From: Sphingomonas sp. AX6 | GTDB lineage: Bacteria > Pseudomonadota > Alphaproteobacteria > Sphingomonadales > Sphingomonadaceae | Assembly: GCF_902506605.1 (NCBI RefSeq) | Contig: NZ_LR733979.1 | Coordinates: 1,437,712-1,501,711, forward strand | Reading direction: 5' to 3' | Length of the DNA: 64,000 bases | Shown: piece after piece, positions 18,795 to 27,438 of the stretch | How positions within the stretch are numbered: the stretch's first letter is position 1 | How the letters are laid out: the number at the start of each line of letters is the position of its first letter | Notes under the pieces: generated by a model | The model's input: the letters and a program-made list of their open reading frames with translations, nothing else | What the model was told of the DNA's origin: nothing | The model's database searches: none | Made by a program: the position numbers and the translations under genes

Positions 18795-19988
18795 ATGGGC
18801 GGTGCAGCGTTGCCCAAGATCAAGCAGGTTCGTGCCTATACCGTGCGCGGTGGCGGGGCCGATTACCACGATCAGGGCGAAGGCCACTGGATCGACAATC
18901 ACATCGCGACGCCGATGTCGCGCTATCCCGAATATCGTCAATCGCGGCAAAGCTTCGGCATCAATGTGCTGGGGACGCTGGTGGTCGAAATCGAGGCCGA
19001 TGACGGCACGATCGGGTTTGCGGTGACGACGGGTGGAGAACCGGCGTGCTTCATCGTCGAAAAGCATCTCGCGCGCTTCCTCGAAGGGCGCAGCCCCACC
19101 GAATATGAGCGCATCTGGGACCAGATGTATTTCTCGACCCAATATTACGGGCGCAAGGGGTTGGTCGTGAACGCGATCTCGGGCGTCGATCTGGCGCTAT
19201 GGGATTTGCTGGGCAAGCTGCGCGGCGAGCCGGTCTATCAGTTGCTGGGCGGCGCGGTGCGCGACGAGTTGCAATTCTATGCGACTGGCGCGCGGCCCGA
19301 TATCGCCAAGGAACTGGGCTTTATCGGCGGCAAGATGCCGCTGCACCACGGTCCTGCCGAGGGCATCGAGGGACTGAAGAAGAACATCGCCGAACTCGCC
19401 GAGATGCGGTCGCGCGTCGGGCCGGATTTCTGGCTGATGTGGGATTGCTGGATGGCGCTCGACGTCGATTATGCGACGCGCCTTGCCATCGCCGCGCACG
19501 AACACGGCCTGAAATGGATCGAAGAGGCGATCAGCCCCGACGATTATTGGAGCTATGCCGAATTGAAGCGCAACGTGCCCAAGGGGATGTTGGTCACAAC
19601 CGGCGAGCATGAGGCGACCCGCTGGGGCTTTCGGATGCTGATGGACATGGACTGCTGCGACATTATCCAGCCCGATGTCGGCTGGTGTGGCGGCGTGACC
19701 GAACTGCTCAAGATTTCCGCGTTGGCGGACGCGCGCGGCAAACTGGTCGTGCCGCACGGATCAAGTGTTTACAGCTATCATTTCGTCATCACCCGGCACA
19801 ATTCGCCCTTTGCCGAATTTCTGATGATGCATCCCGGCCCGACGGAAGTCGTGCCGATGTTCCACCCGCAATTGATCGGCGAGCCGGTGCCGGAGAACGG
19901 ACGGCTCAGGGTCACGGCGCTCGACAAGCCTGGCTTCGGGGTCGAGCTGAACCGCGATCTCGACATGCATCGCCCCTATACGCACTAA
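18795..19988 (+). CDS. lra3: L-rhamnonate dehydratase, enolase superfamily
   Basis: Dehydrates L-rhamnonate to 2-keto-3-deoxy-L-rhamnonate. ATG at 18795 is chosen because GGAGGGG sits six bases before it and the protein then starts like known enzymes ([23 protein letters not shown]); longer in-frame starts at 18684 and 18768 lack this support. The 397 residues carry the mandelate-racemase-subgroup acid ligands in [23 protein letters not shown] and [10 protein letters not shown], and the His region [12 protein letters not shown]. First gene of the + strand rhamnose operon. Confidence 0.93.
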   Translation: MGGAALPKIKQVRAYTVRGGGADYHDQGEGHWIDNHIATPMSRYPEYRQSRQSFGINVLGTLVVEIEADDGTIGFAVTTGGEPACFIVEKHLARFLEGRSPTEYERIWDQMYFSTQYYGRKGLVVNAISGVDLALWDLLGKLRGEPVYQLLGGAVRDELQFYATGARPDIAKELGFIGGKMPLHHGPAEGIEGLKKNIAELAEMRSRVGPDFWLMWDCWMALDVDYATRLAIAAHEHGLKWIEEAISPDDYWSYAELKRNVPKGMLVTTGEHEATRWGFRMLMDMDCCDIIQPDVGWCGGVTELLKISALADARGKLVVPHGSSVYSYHFVITRHNSPFAEFLMMHPGPTEVVPMFHPQLIGEPVPENGRLRVTALDKPGFGVELNRDLDMHRPYTH

Positions 19989-20001
19989 GGACTGGCTGCC
20001 C

Positions 20002-20859
20002 ATGAAACTCTGCCGTTACGGCGCCGCGGGCGCCGAAAAGCCCGGACTGATCGATGCGGACGGGCGCATCCGCGACCTGTCCGCTCATGTATCCGATATC
20101 GGTCCCGACACGTTGGGCGGCGATATACTAACCAAGCTCGCCGCGATCGACCCGGCCTCGCTGCCTCTGGTCGAGGGCCATGAACGGTATGGCCCCTGTG
20201 TCGGCGGCACGCGCCAGTTCGTCGCGATCGGCCTGAACTATGTCGATCACGCGCATGAATCGAACCTGCCGATCCCGGAAGAGCCGGTGGTGTTCAACAA
20301 ATGGGTCAGTTGCATTCAGGGTCCGAACGACCCCGTGACCATCCCGCGGGATTCCAAGAAGACCGACTGGGAAGTCGAACTCGGAATCGTCATCGGCACC
20401 ACGGCATCCTATGTCGATGAACCGGCGGCGCTGGATCACGTCGCGGGCTATTGCGTCGTCAACGACGTGTCCGAACGCCATTGGCAGACCGAGCGCGGCA
20501 TGACCTGGGACAAGGGAAAGGGCTTTCCGACCTTTGGCCCCGTCGGCCCATGGCTGGTGACGCGCGACGAGGTGGGCGACGTCCAGAACCTGTCGATGTG
20601 GCTGTCGGTCAATGGCAAGCGCGTACAGAACGGCAACACCAAGACGATGATTTTCAACGTCGCGCAGATCGTGTCCTATCTATCGGGCCTGATGACACTC
20701 CTGCCGGGCGACATCATCACCACCGGCACGCCGCCGGGCGTGGGGTTGGGCCAGAAGCCCGAGCCCTGGTATCTGAAGGCCGGGGACGTGGTCGAACTCG
20801 GCATCGAAAAGCTGGGCGAGCAGCGCCAGGACTTCGTCGCATGGAGCGCAGCACGATGA
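20002..20859 (+). CDS. lra6: 2,4-diketo-3-deoxy-L-rhamnonate hydrolase, FAH family
   Basis: Cleaves 2,4-diketo-3-deoxy-L-rhamnonate to pyruvate and L-lactate. The 285-residue protein has the FAH-domain motifs AIGLNYVDHAHE, VVFNKWVSC, DWEVELGIVIG (metal-binding acids), GKGFPTFGPVGPWLVT and ITTGTPPGVGLG. Only 13 bp separate it from the dehydratase and its stop overlaps the following SDR gene. The pairing of this FAH protein with an SDR and LutABC identifies the diketo-hydrolase route rather than the aldolase route. Family members acting on other diketo acids look similar, so specificity comes from context. Confidence 0.88.
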   Translation: MKLCRYGAAGAEKPGLIDADGRIRDLSAHVSDIGPDTLGGDILTKLAAIDPASLPLVEGHERYGPCVGGTRQFVAIGLNYVDHAHESNLPIPEEPVVFNKWVSCIQGPNDPVTIPRDSKKTDWEVELGIVIGTTASYVDEPAALDHVAGYCVVNDVSERHWQTERGMTWDKGKGFPTFGPVGPWLVTRDEVGDVQNLSMWLSVNGKRVQNGNTKTMIFNVAQIVSYLSGLMTLLPGDIITTGTPPGVGLGQKPEPWYLKAGDVVELGIEKLGEQRQDFVAWSAAR

Positions 20860-21602
20860 GCGTGTTTGGGGGGCGCTTTGCCGGGCGCGGGGCGATCATC
20901 ACCGGCGGCGCGTCGGGGCTGGGCTATGCGGTGGCCGAACGGATCATCGCCGAGGGCGGCAAGGTGTCGCTGTGGGACATGAATGGCGGGCTGGAGGAAT
21001 CGCGCGAACGACTGGGCGGAGTCCACGGCGTCTCGCTCGACGTGGCGGACGAGGCTGCGGTCGTTCGCGCCGCGCAGGAAAGCGCCGATGCGCTGGGCAG
21101 TATCGACATCCTGATCTGTTCGGCGGGCATCACCGGCGCCACCGCGCCGGTCCACGAATATCCGCTCGATAGCTGGCGGCGCGTAGTCGATGTCAATCTC
21201 AACGGGTTGTTCTATTGCAACCGCGCGGTTGTGCCGTTCATGCTGGAGCGCGGCTATGGCCGGATCGTCAACGTGGCATCGGTCGCGGGCAAGGAAGGCA
21301 ATCCCAACGCATCCGCCTATTCGGCGACCAAGGCGGGGGTGATCGGGCTGACCAAGAGCCTGGGCAAGGAATTGGCGGGCAAGGGCGTGATCGCTAACGC
21401 GCTGACCCCCGCGACCTTCGAAAGCCCGATCCTGGAGCAACTGCCGCCGAGCCAGGTCGATTACATGCGCTCGAAAATTCCGATGGGGCGGCTGGGCGAA
21501 ATCCACGAAAGCGCCGCGATGGTGTGTTTCATGGCCAGCGAGGAATGCAGCTTCACCACCGCATCGACCTTCGACACGTCGGGCGGACGCACGACCTATT
21601 AG
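20856..21602 (+). CDS. lra5: 2-keto-3-deoxy-L-rhamnonate 4-dehydrogenase, SDR family
   Basis: Oxidises C4 of 2-keto-3-deoxy-L-rhamnonate to give the 2,4-diketo acid. The 248-residue SDR has TGGASGLGYAVAE, CSAGITGATAPVHEY, NVASVAGKEG with the catalytic Ser, and SAYSATKAGVIG with Tyr and Lys. The end (STFDTSGGRTTY) is atypical for general SDRs and seen in this group. ATG overlaps the hydrolase stop by 4 bp. Acting just before the hydrolase in the pathway fits their coupling. Confidence 0.88.
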   Translation: MSVFGGRFAGRGAIITGGASGLGYAVAERIIAEGGKVSLWDMNGGLEESRERLGGVHGVSLDVADEAAVVRAAQESADALGSIDILICSAGITGATAPVHEYPLDSWRRVVDVNLNGLFYCNRAVVPFMLERGYGRIVNVASVAGKEGNPNASAYSATKAGVIGLTKSLGKELAGKGVIANALTPATFESPILEQLPPSQVDYMRSKIPMGRLGEIHESAAMVCFMASEECSFTTASTFDTSGGRTTY

Positions 21603-21609
21603 AATCAGC

Positions 21610-21706
21610 CGTCATTCCCGCGCAGGCGGGAATCCATAATCGATAAGATCAAAGATAGAGGCGCTTCGGTAGCGCATATGGATACCCGCCTTCGCGGGGA
21701 TGACGG
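21610..21706. repeat. Palindromic interspersed element inside the rhamnose operon
   Basis: Two arms (21610-21638 and 21677-21706) are inverted copies agreeing at 26 of 29 positions, with core CCCGC(G/C)...GCGGG; a small perfect hairpin GCGCT-TCGGT-AGCGC lies between. The translated arm gives the well-known PAKAGIH-type string. It lies between the SDR and lactonase genes. Confidence 0.8.
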
Positions 21707-21722
21707 GAGGAGAGGAGGACAG

Positions 21723-22622
21723 GTGAACCGCATCCCCTTCATCGACGCACACGTCCATCTGTGGGATCTGTCGCAGCTCCGCTATCCGTGGTTGACGCCG
21801 CCCTTTGCCGATGATGGTCCCAACGGTTCGGTCGAGGCGATTGCCCGCGATTACGGCCTCGACGATTATCTGGCCGATGCCAGCGGGTGGGACGTGCGCG
21901 GGATCGTCCATGTCGATGCGGGTGCCGATCCGCGTCATGCGCTGCACGAAACGCGCTGGCTGCAACAGATGGCCGATACGCGCGGGATGCCGAACGGTAT
22001 CGTGGCGTTCGCCGACCTGTCCTATCCCGATCTCGACGCGTTGCTTGAGGCGCATACCGCGCACGCCAACGTTCGCGGCATTCGTCACATCGCCAACTGG
22101 CACGCCGATGCAAAGCGGAGCTACACGCCACGCGATTTCACGCAAGACGATGCCTGGCGGCACGGGTTCGCCCGGTTGGCGCATCACGGGCTCAGCTTCG
22201 ACCTTCAGGCCTATCCCGGCCAGTTCGCCGCGCTTGCTGCGCTGTTCGAGCGGCATCCCGACATCCCCGTGATGATCAATCACGCGGGTATGATGCTGCC
22301 GGGAGAGGAAGACGAATGGCGCGTCGGCATCGCGCGGATGGCGGCGCTGCCGCAAGTCGCGATCAAGCTGTCGGGGTTCGGTTTCACCCGTCGCCCATTC
22401 GATGTCGAGATTGCACGCGGCATCATCCTGTCGGCAATCGACGCGTTCGGCACCGACCGCGCGATGTTCGCCAGCGATTTTCCAACCGACAAGCTGTTCG
22501 GCGGCTTCGATGAGATGCTTTCCGCTTATGCCGATATCGTCGGCGATTTCACGGACGGCGAGCGCCGTGCGCTGTTCGCGGGCAATGCCAACCGGCTGTA
22601 CCGACTGGGGATCGCATTATGA
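21723..22622 (+). CDS. lra2: L-rhamnono-1,4-lactonase, amidohydrolase family
   Basis: Hydrolyses L-rhamnonolactone to L-rhamnonate. I choose GTG at 21723, directly after AGGAGG, giving VNRIPFIDAHVHLWDLSQLRYPWL; upstream in-frame codons belong to the palindromic repeat. The 299-residue amidohydrolase-2 protein shows DAHVHLWD (first metal site), GIVHVDAG, ADLSYPD, GIRHIANWH, MINHAGMM and FASDFPTDKLFGGFDE with the final catalytic Asp. Its stop overlaps the rhaT start. Confidence 0.9.
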   Translation: MNRIPFIDAHVHLWDLSQLRYPWLTPPFADDGPNGSVEAIARDYGLDDYLADASGWDVRGIVHVDAGADPRHALHETRWLQQMADTRGMPNGIVAFADLSYPDLDALLEAHTAHANVRGIRHIANWHADAKRSYTPRDFTQDDAWRHGFARLAHHGLSFDLQAYPGQFAALAALFERHPDIPVMINHAGMMLPGEEDEWRVGIARMAALPQVAIKLSGFGFTRRPFDVEIARGIILSAIDAFGTDRAMFASDFPTDKLFGGFDEMLSAYADIVGDFTDGERRALFAGNANRLYRLGIAL

Positions 22623-23677
22623 CGCCCAATCCGCTGATGGGGGTATTCTATCACTGGCTGGGCGGCTTCGCCTCGGCGAGCTTCTATGTTCCCTATCGCG
22701 GGGTGAAAAGGTGGAGCTGGGAAATCTACTGGCTGACCGGCGGTATCTTTTCCTGGCTACTCGCGCCCTGGTTCTTCGCTGCGCTCCAGACCGAGGATTT
22801 GCTCGGTGTCTTCGCGCGAACGCCCGCCGCGACGATCGGTTGGCCGATCTTTTTCGGGCTGCTCTGGGGTTTTGGCGGGCTCGGTTACGGGCTGGTCATG
22901 CGCTATCTCGGGCTGTCGCTCGGCATGGCGGTGGTGTTGGGGCTGTGTACCGTGTTCGGCACGCTGATTCCGCCGATCTTTGCAGGCGAGTTCGCCGAGA
23001 AATTGCTGTCGAGCGTATCGGGGCTGATCATCCTGGCGGGCATCGCGTTGACGCTGGTCGGCATCGTCGTCGTGGCGATGGCGGGCGCCCGCAAGGACGC
23101 GGCGCTGAGCGACGAACAGAAAGCCGCCGCGGTCGCCGAGTTCGATTTCCGCAAGGGTATCATCGTTGCGATCTTTGCCGGGATCATGTCGGCCTGTTTC
23201 GCATTTGGATTGGCAGCGGGCGAGCCGATCAAGGCGTTGTCGGCACAGGCCGGAACGGGGCCGCTGTGGACCGGCCTCCCCGTGTTGTGTCTGGTGATGT
23301 TCGGCGGCCTCATCACCAACCTGATCTGGTGCAGCTTTCTGATCCTGCGCAACAAGACCGCATCCGAATGGGTCGGACGGGGTGGGGCGGTCGGCGCGCC
23401 ATTGGCCCGCAACCTCCTGCTCTGCGCAATCGCCGGCGTGGCGTGGTATTTCCAATTCTTCTTCTACACGATGGGCGAAAGCCAGATGGGGTCGCTCGGC
23501 TTCTCCAGCTGGACGCTGCACATGGCGAGCATCATCATCTTCGGCACGCTCTGGGGCTTCGCCTTTCGCGAATGGAAGGACGCAGCACCCCGTGTCCGGG
23601 CGATGGTATGGGGCGGGGTCGCGATCCTGATCCTGGCGACGGTGATCATCGGATACGGCAATCTTCTGGCATCCTGA
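22619..23677 (+). CDS. rhaT: L-rhamnose/H+ symporter
   Basis: Inner-membrane uptake of L-rhamnose. The 352-residue protein has about ten membrane segments and clear RhaT hallmarks near the N-terminus: NPLMGVFYHWLGGFASASFYVPYRGVK with interruptions, WSWEIYWLTGG, and GLLWGFGGLGYGLVMRYLGLS. A short charged loop (GARKDAALSDEQKAAAVAE) sits mid-protein. ATG overlaps the lactonase stop by 4 bp. It links periplasmic release of rhamnose by the lyases and hydrolases to cytoplasmic oxidation. Confidence 0.93.
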   Translation: MTPNPLMGVFYHWLGGFASASFYVPYRGVKRWSWEIYWLTGGIFSWLLAPWFFAALQTEDLLGVFARTPAATIGWPIFFGLLWGFGGLGYGLVMRYLGLSLGMAVVLGLCTVFGTLIPPIFAGEFAEKLLSSVSGLIILAGIALTLVGIVVVAMAGARKDAALSDEQKAAAVAEFDFRKGIIVAIFAGIMSACFAFGLAAGEPIKALSAQAGTGPLWTGLPVLCLVMFGGLITNLIWCSFLILRNKTASEWVGRGGAVGAPLARNLLLCAIAGVAWYFQFFFYTMGESQMGSLGFSSWTLHMASIIIFGTLWGFAFREWKDAAPRVRAMVWGGVAILILATVIIGYGNLLAS

Positions 23678-23689
23678 CGGAGTGAATTC

Positions 23690-24772
23690 ATGCGCACCCT
23701 GATCCTGTCGGCCATGCTGGCCACCGCCGCGATCCTCCCCGGATCGGCGCAGCAAGCCAATGCGCCAGTCGAGGCGAGCTTGCTGCTCCCCCAGATGCAA
23801 CTCCACGACCCGTGGATCGTCGCGGACGAGGCGACCAAGACCTATTATCTTTTCAACCGGAATGAGACCGCGATGTCGGACGATCCGCGTCTGGGGACGA
23901 TGGTCTATACCAGCAAGGATCTGAAACACTGGACCAAGCCGAAGGTCGTCTTCGCACTGCCGACGAGCGGCGTGTGGGCCAAGGCCGGAAGCTGGGCGCC
24001 CGAAGTCCACCAGTGGAAAGGCAAGTGGTATTTGTTCACCACCTTCCATGACGAGGCCGCGAAACTGCCGGTGCAGGGCAATCGCAAACCCTATCGCCGC
24101 GGCACGGTGATGGCGGTCGCGGACCGGGTCGATGGTCCCTATACGCTGGTCGACAAGGGCGAGCCGGTTGCGCCCAAGGAGTTGATGACGCTCGACGGGA
24201 CGCTCTATGTCGATCGGCAAGGCAAGCCCTGGTACGTCTATGCGCATGAGTGGCTGCAAACGACCGTCGGCACGATCGCGGCATTCCCGCTGACCGAAGA
24301 TCTGAAGCGCGCGGGTGAACCGCGGACGCTGTTCAAGGCGGATGAGGCAAGCTGGGCGCGGGGCCAGCTTCAACCCGATGGCGACCGGGTATGGGTGACC
24401 GACGGGCCGGAGTTTTTTCGGACCAAGACAGGCACCTTGCTGATGCTATGGTCGAGCTATGGCGAGCGCGGTTATGTCCAGTCGATTGCGCGATCGAAAA
24501 ATGACGAGATCGACGGGCCGTGGGAACAGCTAGACCCGCTGGTACGACGCGACAGTGGCCATGGTATGCTGTTCCGCCGGTTCGATGGGCAGTTGATGAT
24601 GGTGCTCCACCGCCCCTTCACCTACGCGCTCGGAAAGCTCTACGAAATGCGCGACGATGGCGACGAGGTGACCGTGGTGCGCGAGGCGACCGAACTGGAC
24701 CTGGAGGCGTATCCAACGCATCCGTGCAGTACCAAGGAATCGCCGACGGGGAATCCGCTGCCCGAATGCTGA
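23690..24772 (+). CDS. Exported glycoside hydrolase, GH43 superfamily
   Basis: A Sec signal (TLILSAMLATAAILPGSAQ) precedes a five-bladed propeller of about 340 residues. GH43-type catalytic positions are visible: Asp in LHDPWIVADEATKTYYLF, a middle Asp in MTLDGTLYVD, and Glu in VTDGPEFFRT. Members cut alpha-L-arabinofuranose, xylose or galactose side chains; here, last in the rhamnose operon (12-bp gap after rhaT), trimming of rhamnogalacturonan I side chains is likely. It converges with the GH28 gene, the stops being 3 bp apart. Confidence 0.82.
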   Translation: MRTLILSAMLATAAILPGSAQQANAPVEASLLLPQMQLHDPWIVADEATKTYYLFNRNETAMSDDPRLGTMVYTSKDLKHWTKPKVVFALPTSGVWAKAGSWAPEVHQWKGKWYLFTTFHDEAAKLPVQGNRKPYRRGTVMAVADRVDGPYTLVDKGEPVAPKELMTLDGTLYVDRQGKPWYVYAHEWLQTTVGTIAAFPLTEDLKRAGEPRTLFKADEASWARGQLQPDGDRVWVTDGPEFFRTKTGTLLMLWSSYGERGYVQSIARSKNDEIDGPWEQLDPLVRRDSGHGMLFRRFDGQLMMVLHRPFTYALGKLYEMRDDGDEVTVVREATELDLEAYPTHPCSTKESPTGNPLPEC

Positions 24773-24775
24773 GCC

Positions 24776-26209
24776 TCAACCCGACGGTTCGGTATCCTCG
24801 TAGAGGATCGGCGCGCGCGCATCGGGTGTGTCGGTCCTGAGCGTGAGCCCATCGACCACCAGCCCGCGGACATGGCGACACCATAGCCCCCAAGCGGGCG
24901 TGGAGCCGAACATGCTGGGTTCGGGATAGGCAGTGGCGAGCAGCGCAGGCGCATCGTCACGCACCGTGCCACCGCCGAGATAGGACAGGGTGATATCGCG
25001 CAGCGTCACGTCCTCGATCCGGTGATCGGGTAACGCGGCGAGCGTCGCGGCGTAGCGCGGGTCGATGCCGGTTGCGCACACGCGCTGAATCGTGATGCGG
25101 CGGATCGCGCCGACGCCTGTCCCGGACGGCCCGCGCCCGCGATCGCCAAGGCGGATGAACAGCGGCGCGGTGGTGACGTCCTCCATGTCCAGGTCGCACG
25201 CTGTCATATCCTCGATCGTCCCGCCGTCCACCGTCTCGATCGCGAGGCCGCGCGAGCGTTCGAAGCGGCAGCGTTCGATCGTGATGTGGCGGAAGTCACC
25301 ATTGCTCTCGGTGCCGATCTTGATGCGGCCGGTCACGCGGTCCCGGTCGGGGGCGAGGTGCTGGGTGCGGCCATAGCTACCGTCCAACATCGTCCGCTCG
25401 TCCCAGCCGCTGACCACGCAATCGCGGATCGCGATATCCTCGCTGTGTCGGATCTCGCCGAGCGCCAGGCTCGATTTGATGCAGATCGCATCGTCGTTCG
25501 GAGTGTTGACGCGACAGCGTTCGATCACCGCGCGACTTGTGCAGTCCAGGTCGATGCCGTCGCGATTGGTATCGATCATGCAATCGCGGATCGCAATATC
25601 CTCGCAACCGCTTGCCAGGATCGCGAAATGTCCGGCGCGGGTGATGGTCAGGTCGGCGATCTGGATGTCGCGGCAATGTTTGAGTGCGATTGCCTTGTTA
25701 CCGCGTCCGATCATGGCTTCAGCGGGCGGTTCAAGGTCGGCGATCTCGGCGTCGCTCATCCCCGCCATCGACAGTGGGCGCTCTCCGGTCTGCGCAGTCC
25801 AGCGCGCGCCTGGGCCGTCGCGAGTCAGGCCTTCGCCGTCGATCGCGCCGGGGCCGAGAATTGCGACGTGTTCGATATTCTCGCCCCAGATCAGGCTGTT
25901 GTGCCAGTGGCTGTGGCCGAAATCCTGGTAAAGCAGGCCCGCGCCGTCCTCCGGTGGGTCATATGCCCCCCCATGTCGGGCCGGATCGGCAGCGACGATC
26001 GTCGCCCCCTCTTCAAGCAGTAAGGTGATGTTACTTTGCAGGCGGATCGAAAAGCTGAGATATCGACCCGGCAGGAAGACCACCGTGCCGCCGCCGGCCG
26101 CTGCGGCAATGGCCGAATTGATTGCCGCCGTATCGAGCGTCCGGCCGTCGCCCACCGCACCATGATCGTGCACGTCGATACGTCGCGCCGTGTGAGCAGG
26201 GAAGGGCAT
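24776..26209 (-). CDS. Glycoside hydrolase family 28 (polygalacturonase-like right-handed beta-helix)
   Basis: Probably cuts galacturonate or rhamnogalacturonate linkages. ATG at 26209 shares one base with the upstream stop (TGATG). The protein starts DVHDHGAVGDGRTLDTAAIN, the usual entrance to a pectin-acting beta-helix, then GGGTVVFLPGRYLS, then the catalytic acids in NRDGIDLDC and NDDAICIKSS, then RIKIGTESNGDFRHI. A canonical GHG triplet is not evident between the DD and RIK motifs. No signal peptide is seen, so it may act in the cytoplasm on imported oligomers, or an upstream start is missed. Third gene of the PL11 - CE12 - GH28 set. Confidence 0.82.
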   Translation of the reverse strand: MPFPAHTARRIDVHDHGAVGDGRTLDTAAINSAIAAAAGGGTVVFLPGRYLSFSIRLQSNITLLLEEGATIVAADPARHGGAYDPPEDGAGLLYQDFGHSHWHNSLIWGENIEHVAILGPGAIDGEGLTRDGPGARWTAQTGERPLSMAGMSDAEIADLEPPAEAMIGRGNKAIALKHCRDIQIADLTITRAGHFAILASGCEDIAIRDCMIDTNRDGIDLDCTSRAVIERCRVNTPNDDAICIKSSLALGEIRHSEDIAIRDCVVSGWDERTMLDGSYGRTQHLAPDRDRVTGRIKIGTESNGDFRHITIERCRFERSRGLAIETVDGGTIEDMTACDLDMEDVTTAPLFIRLGDRGRGPSGTGVGAIRRITIQRVCATGIDPRYAATLAALPDHRIEDVTLRDITLSYLGGGTVRDDAPALLATAYPEPSMFGSTPAWGLWCRHVRGLVVDGLTLRTDTPDARAPILYEDTEPSG

Positions 26210-27438
26210 CAGTCGCCGACGGGACGGGTGTTGCTGCGCGCAATGCTCGGTTCGATCGTCACGGCCTCCGGGAGCGGCGGGCGTGCGGGGTCGAAGCGGG
26301 GAGCGACGACATGTGGCGCGAGTTCCACGATGCCGCGCATCTGTTCGGCGACCGCATTGGCGAGCAACCAAGCGCCGTAATTATTGTGGTGCGTCGCGTC
26401 GCGCCCGCCATCGTTGAAGGCAAGCGGCGCGCGCTGCGGACCGAGCGCTTCGTAGATCGCGGTGCTGGCGGCGTTCAGGTCGATCAGCGGAATGCGTTCT
26501 TCGGCGGCGACGCGTTTTGCTGCGGCGACGTAATCGGCAAGCGTGGATCTGATTCGCGTGCCCTCGAATGTGCGGCGTTCGGGTGAGGTTACCAGCACCG
26601 GATGCGCACCCCGCCGCTGCGCTTCGGCGATATAGGCGCGTAGATAGGCGGGATAGGTGTGGGTGGGGTCGACATGGGTTTGCGGCCACCCTTCCTTCTG
26701 GTCGTTATGGCCGAACTGGATGAACAAATAATCGCCCGGCTTCATCCGCGACAGCACCTTGTCGAACCGCAGGCCGGTCAGGAAGGATTTGAGCGTCTCC
26801 CCCGATTCGGCATGGTTGGCGACCGCGACCCGATCGTCGAGCAGCGCGGGCAGCATCTGGCCCCAGCTTGCCGCCGGTTCGCTGCGCTGGTCGGTCACGG
26901 TCGAATCGCCGACCAGATAGAGGGTGGGGACATCGACCGGTTCGATGCGGAGGGATGCGACAGCGGGACCCCCAAGCCATTCGATCGTCAGTCGGTCGTC
27001 CCAACTCGGACTGCCCGCTTCGCGATCGAACAGGCGGACGCGGTCGCCGCCGGGGGCGTTTTTGGGTGGAGCGGGAAGTGCGGCATCGCGGACGTTGACG
27101 ACGAAGCTGCGCGTTTCGAACTGGCCGCGCCGGGTGCGGATGTTGCGCAGCATCAGCCGCCGTGTCTCCGCCTTGACGCTGGTATCGGCGGCGCGAGCAC
27201 GGTCGCCGATCCGCATCGTCACCCGGTAATTGCCCTCGGGCAGCGCGACCGAGAAAACGCGCGATACGCCATCCGTCGTACCTTCGAACCCGTGATCGCC
27301 GTCATACATCTTGTCGGGCGAAACCGCGGTGCTGTCGCCTGATCCGTCGAAGCTGAAGCTGCGCGGTACGGCCGATTGTGCAGCGGCGGGCACGGCCATG
27401 CCGATCAATGCTGCCACCACGATCGCCCGGCCGATCAT
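26209..27438 (-). CDS. Rhamnogalacturonan acetylesterase with N-terminal beta-sandwich domain (SGNH/CE12)
   Basis: 409 residues: Sec signal (VVAALIGMAVPAAAQ), a beta-rich domain (about 25-150; FSFDGSGDSTAVSPD, GNYRVTMRIGD) like those preceding CE12 esterases, then an SGNH domain with LYLVGDSTVTDQ (Ser), ESGETLKSF (Gly), QFGHNDQKEG (Asn) and DATHHNNYGA (Asp/His). A Pro-rich tail follows. It overlaps the PL11 stop by 4 bp and the GH28 start by one base. It likely deacetylates rhamnogalacturonan before or after PL11 cleavage. Confidence 0.85.
   Translation of the reverse strand: MIGRAIVVAALIGMAVPAAAQSAVPRSFSFDGSGDSTAVSPDKMYDGDHGFEGTTDGVSRVFSVALPEGNYRVTMRIGDRARAADTSVKAETRRLMLRNIRTRRGQFETRSFVVNVRDAALPAPPKNAPGGDRVRLFDREAGSPSWDDRLTIEWLGGPAVASLRIEPVDVPTLYLVGDSTVTDQRSEPAASWGQMLPALLDDRVAVANHAESGETLKSFLTGLRFDKVLSRMKPGDYLFIQFGHNDQKEGWPQTHVDPTHTYPAYLRAYIAEAQRRGAHPVLVTSPERRTFEGTRIRSTLADYVAAAKRVAAEERIPLIDLNAASTAIYEALGPQRAPLAFNDGGRDATHHNNYGAWLLANAVAEQMRGIVELAPHVVAPRFDPARPPLPEAVTIEPSIARSNTRPVGD

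Noticed and set aside
21612-22355. 247-codon open frame on the minus strand over the lactonase gene
   Set aside because: Begins in the palindromic repeat (VIPAKAGIH string) and runs antisense to the amidohydrolase gene.
22757-24373. 538-codon open frame on the minus strand
   Set aside because: Antisense to rhaT and GH43, both of which have clear family motifs; composition is biased (His, Arg, Gln, Asp).
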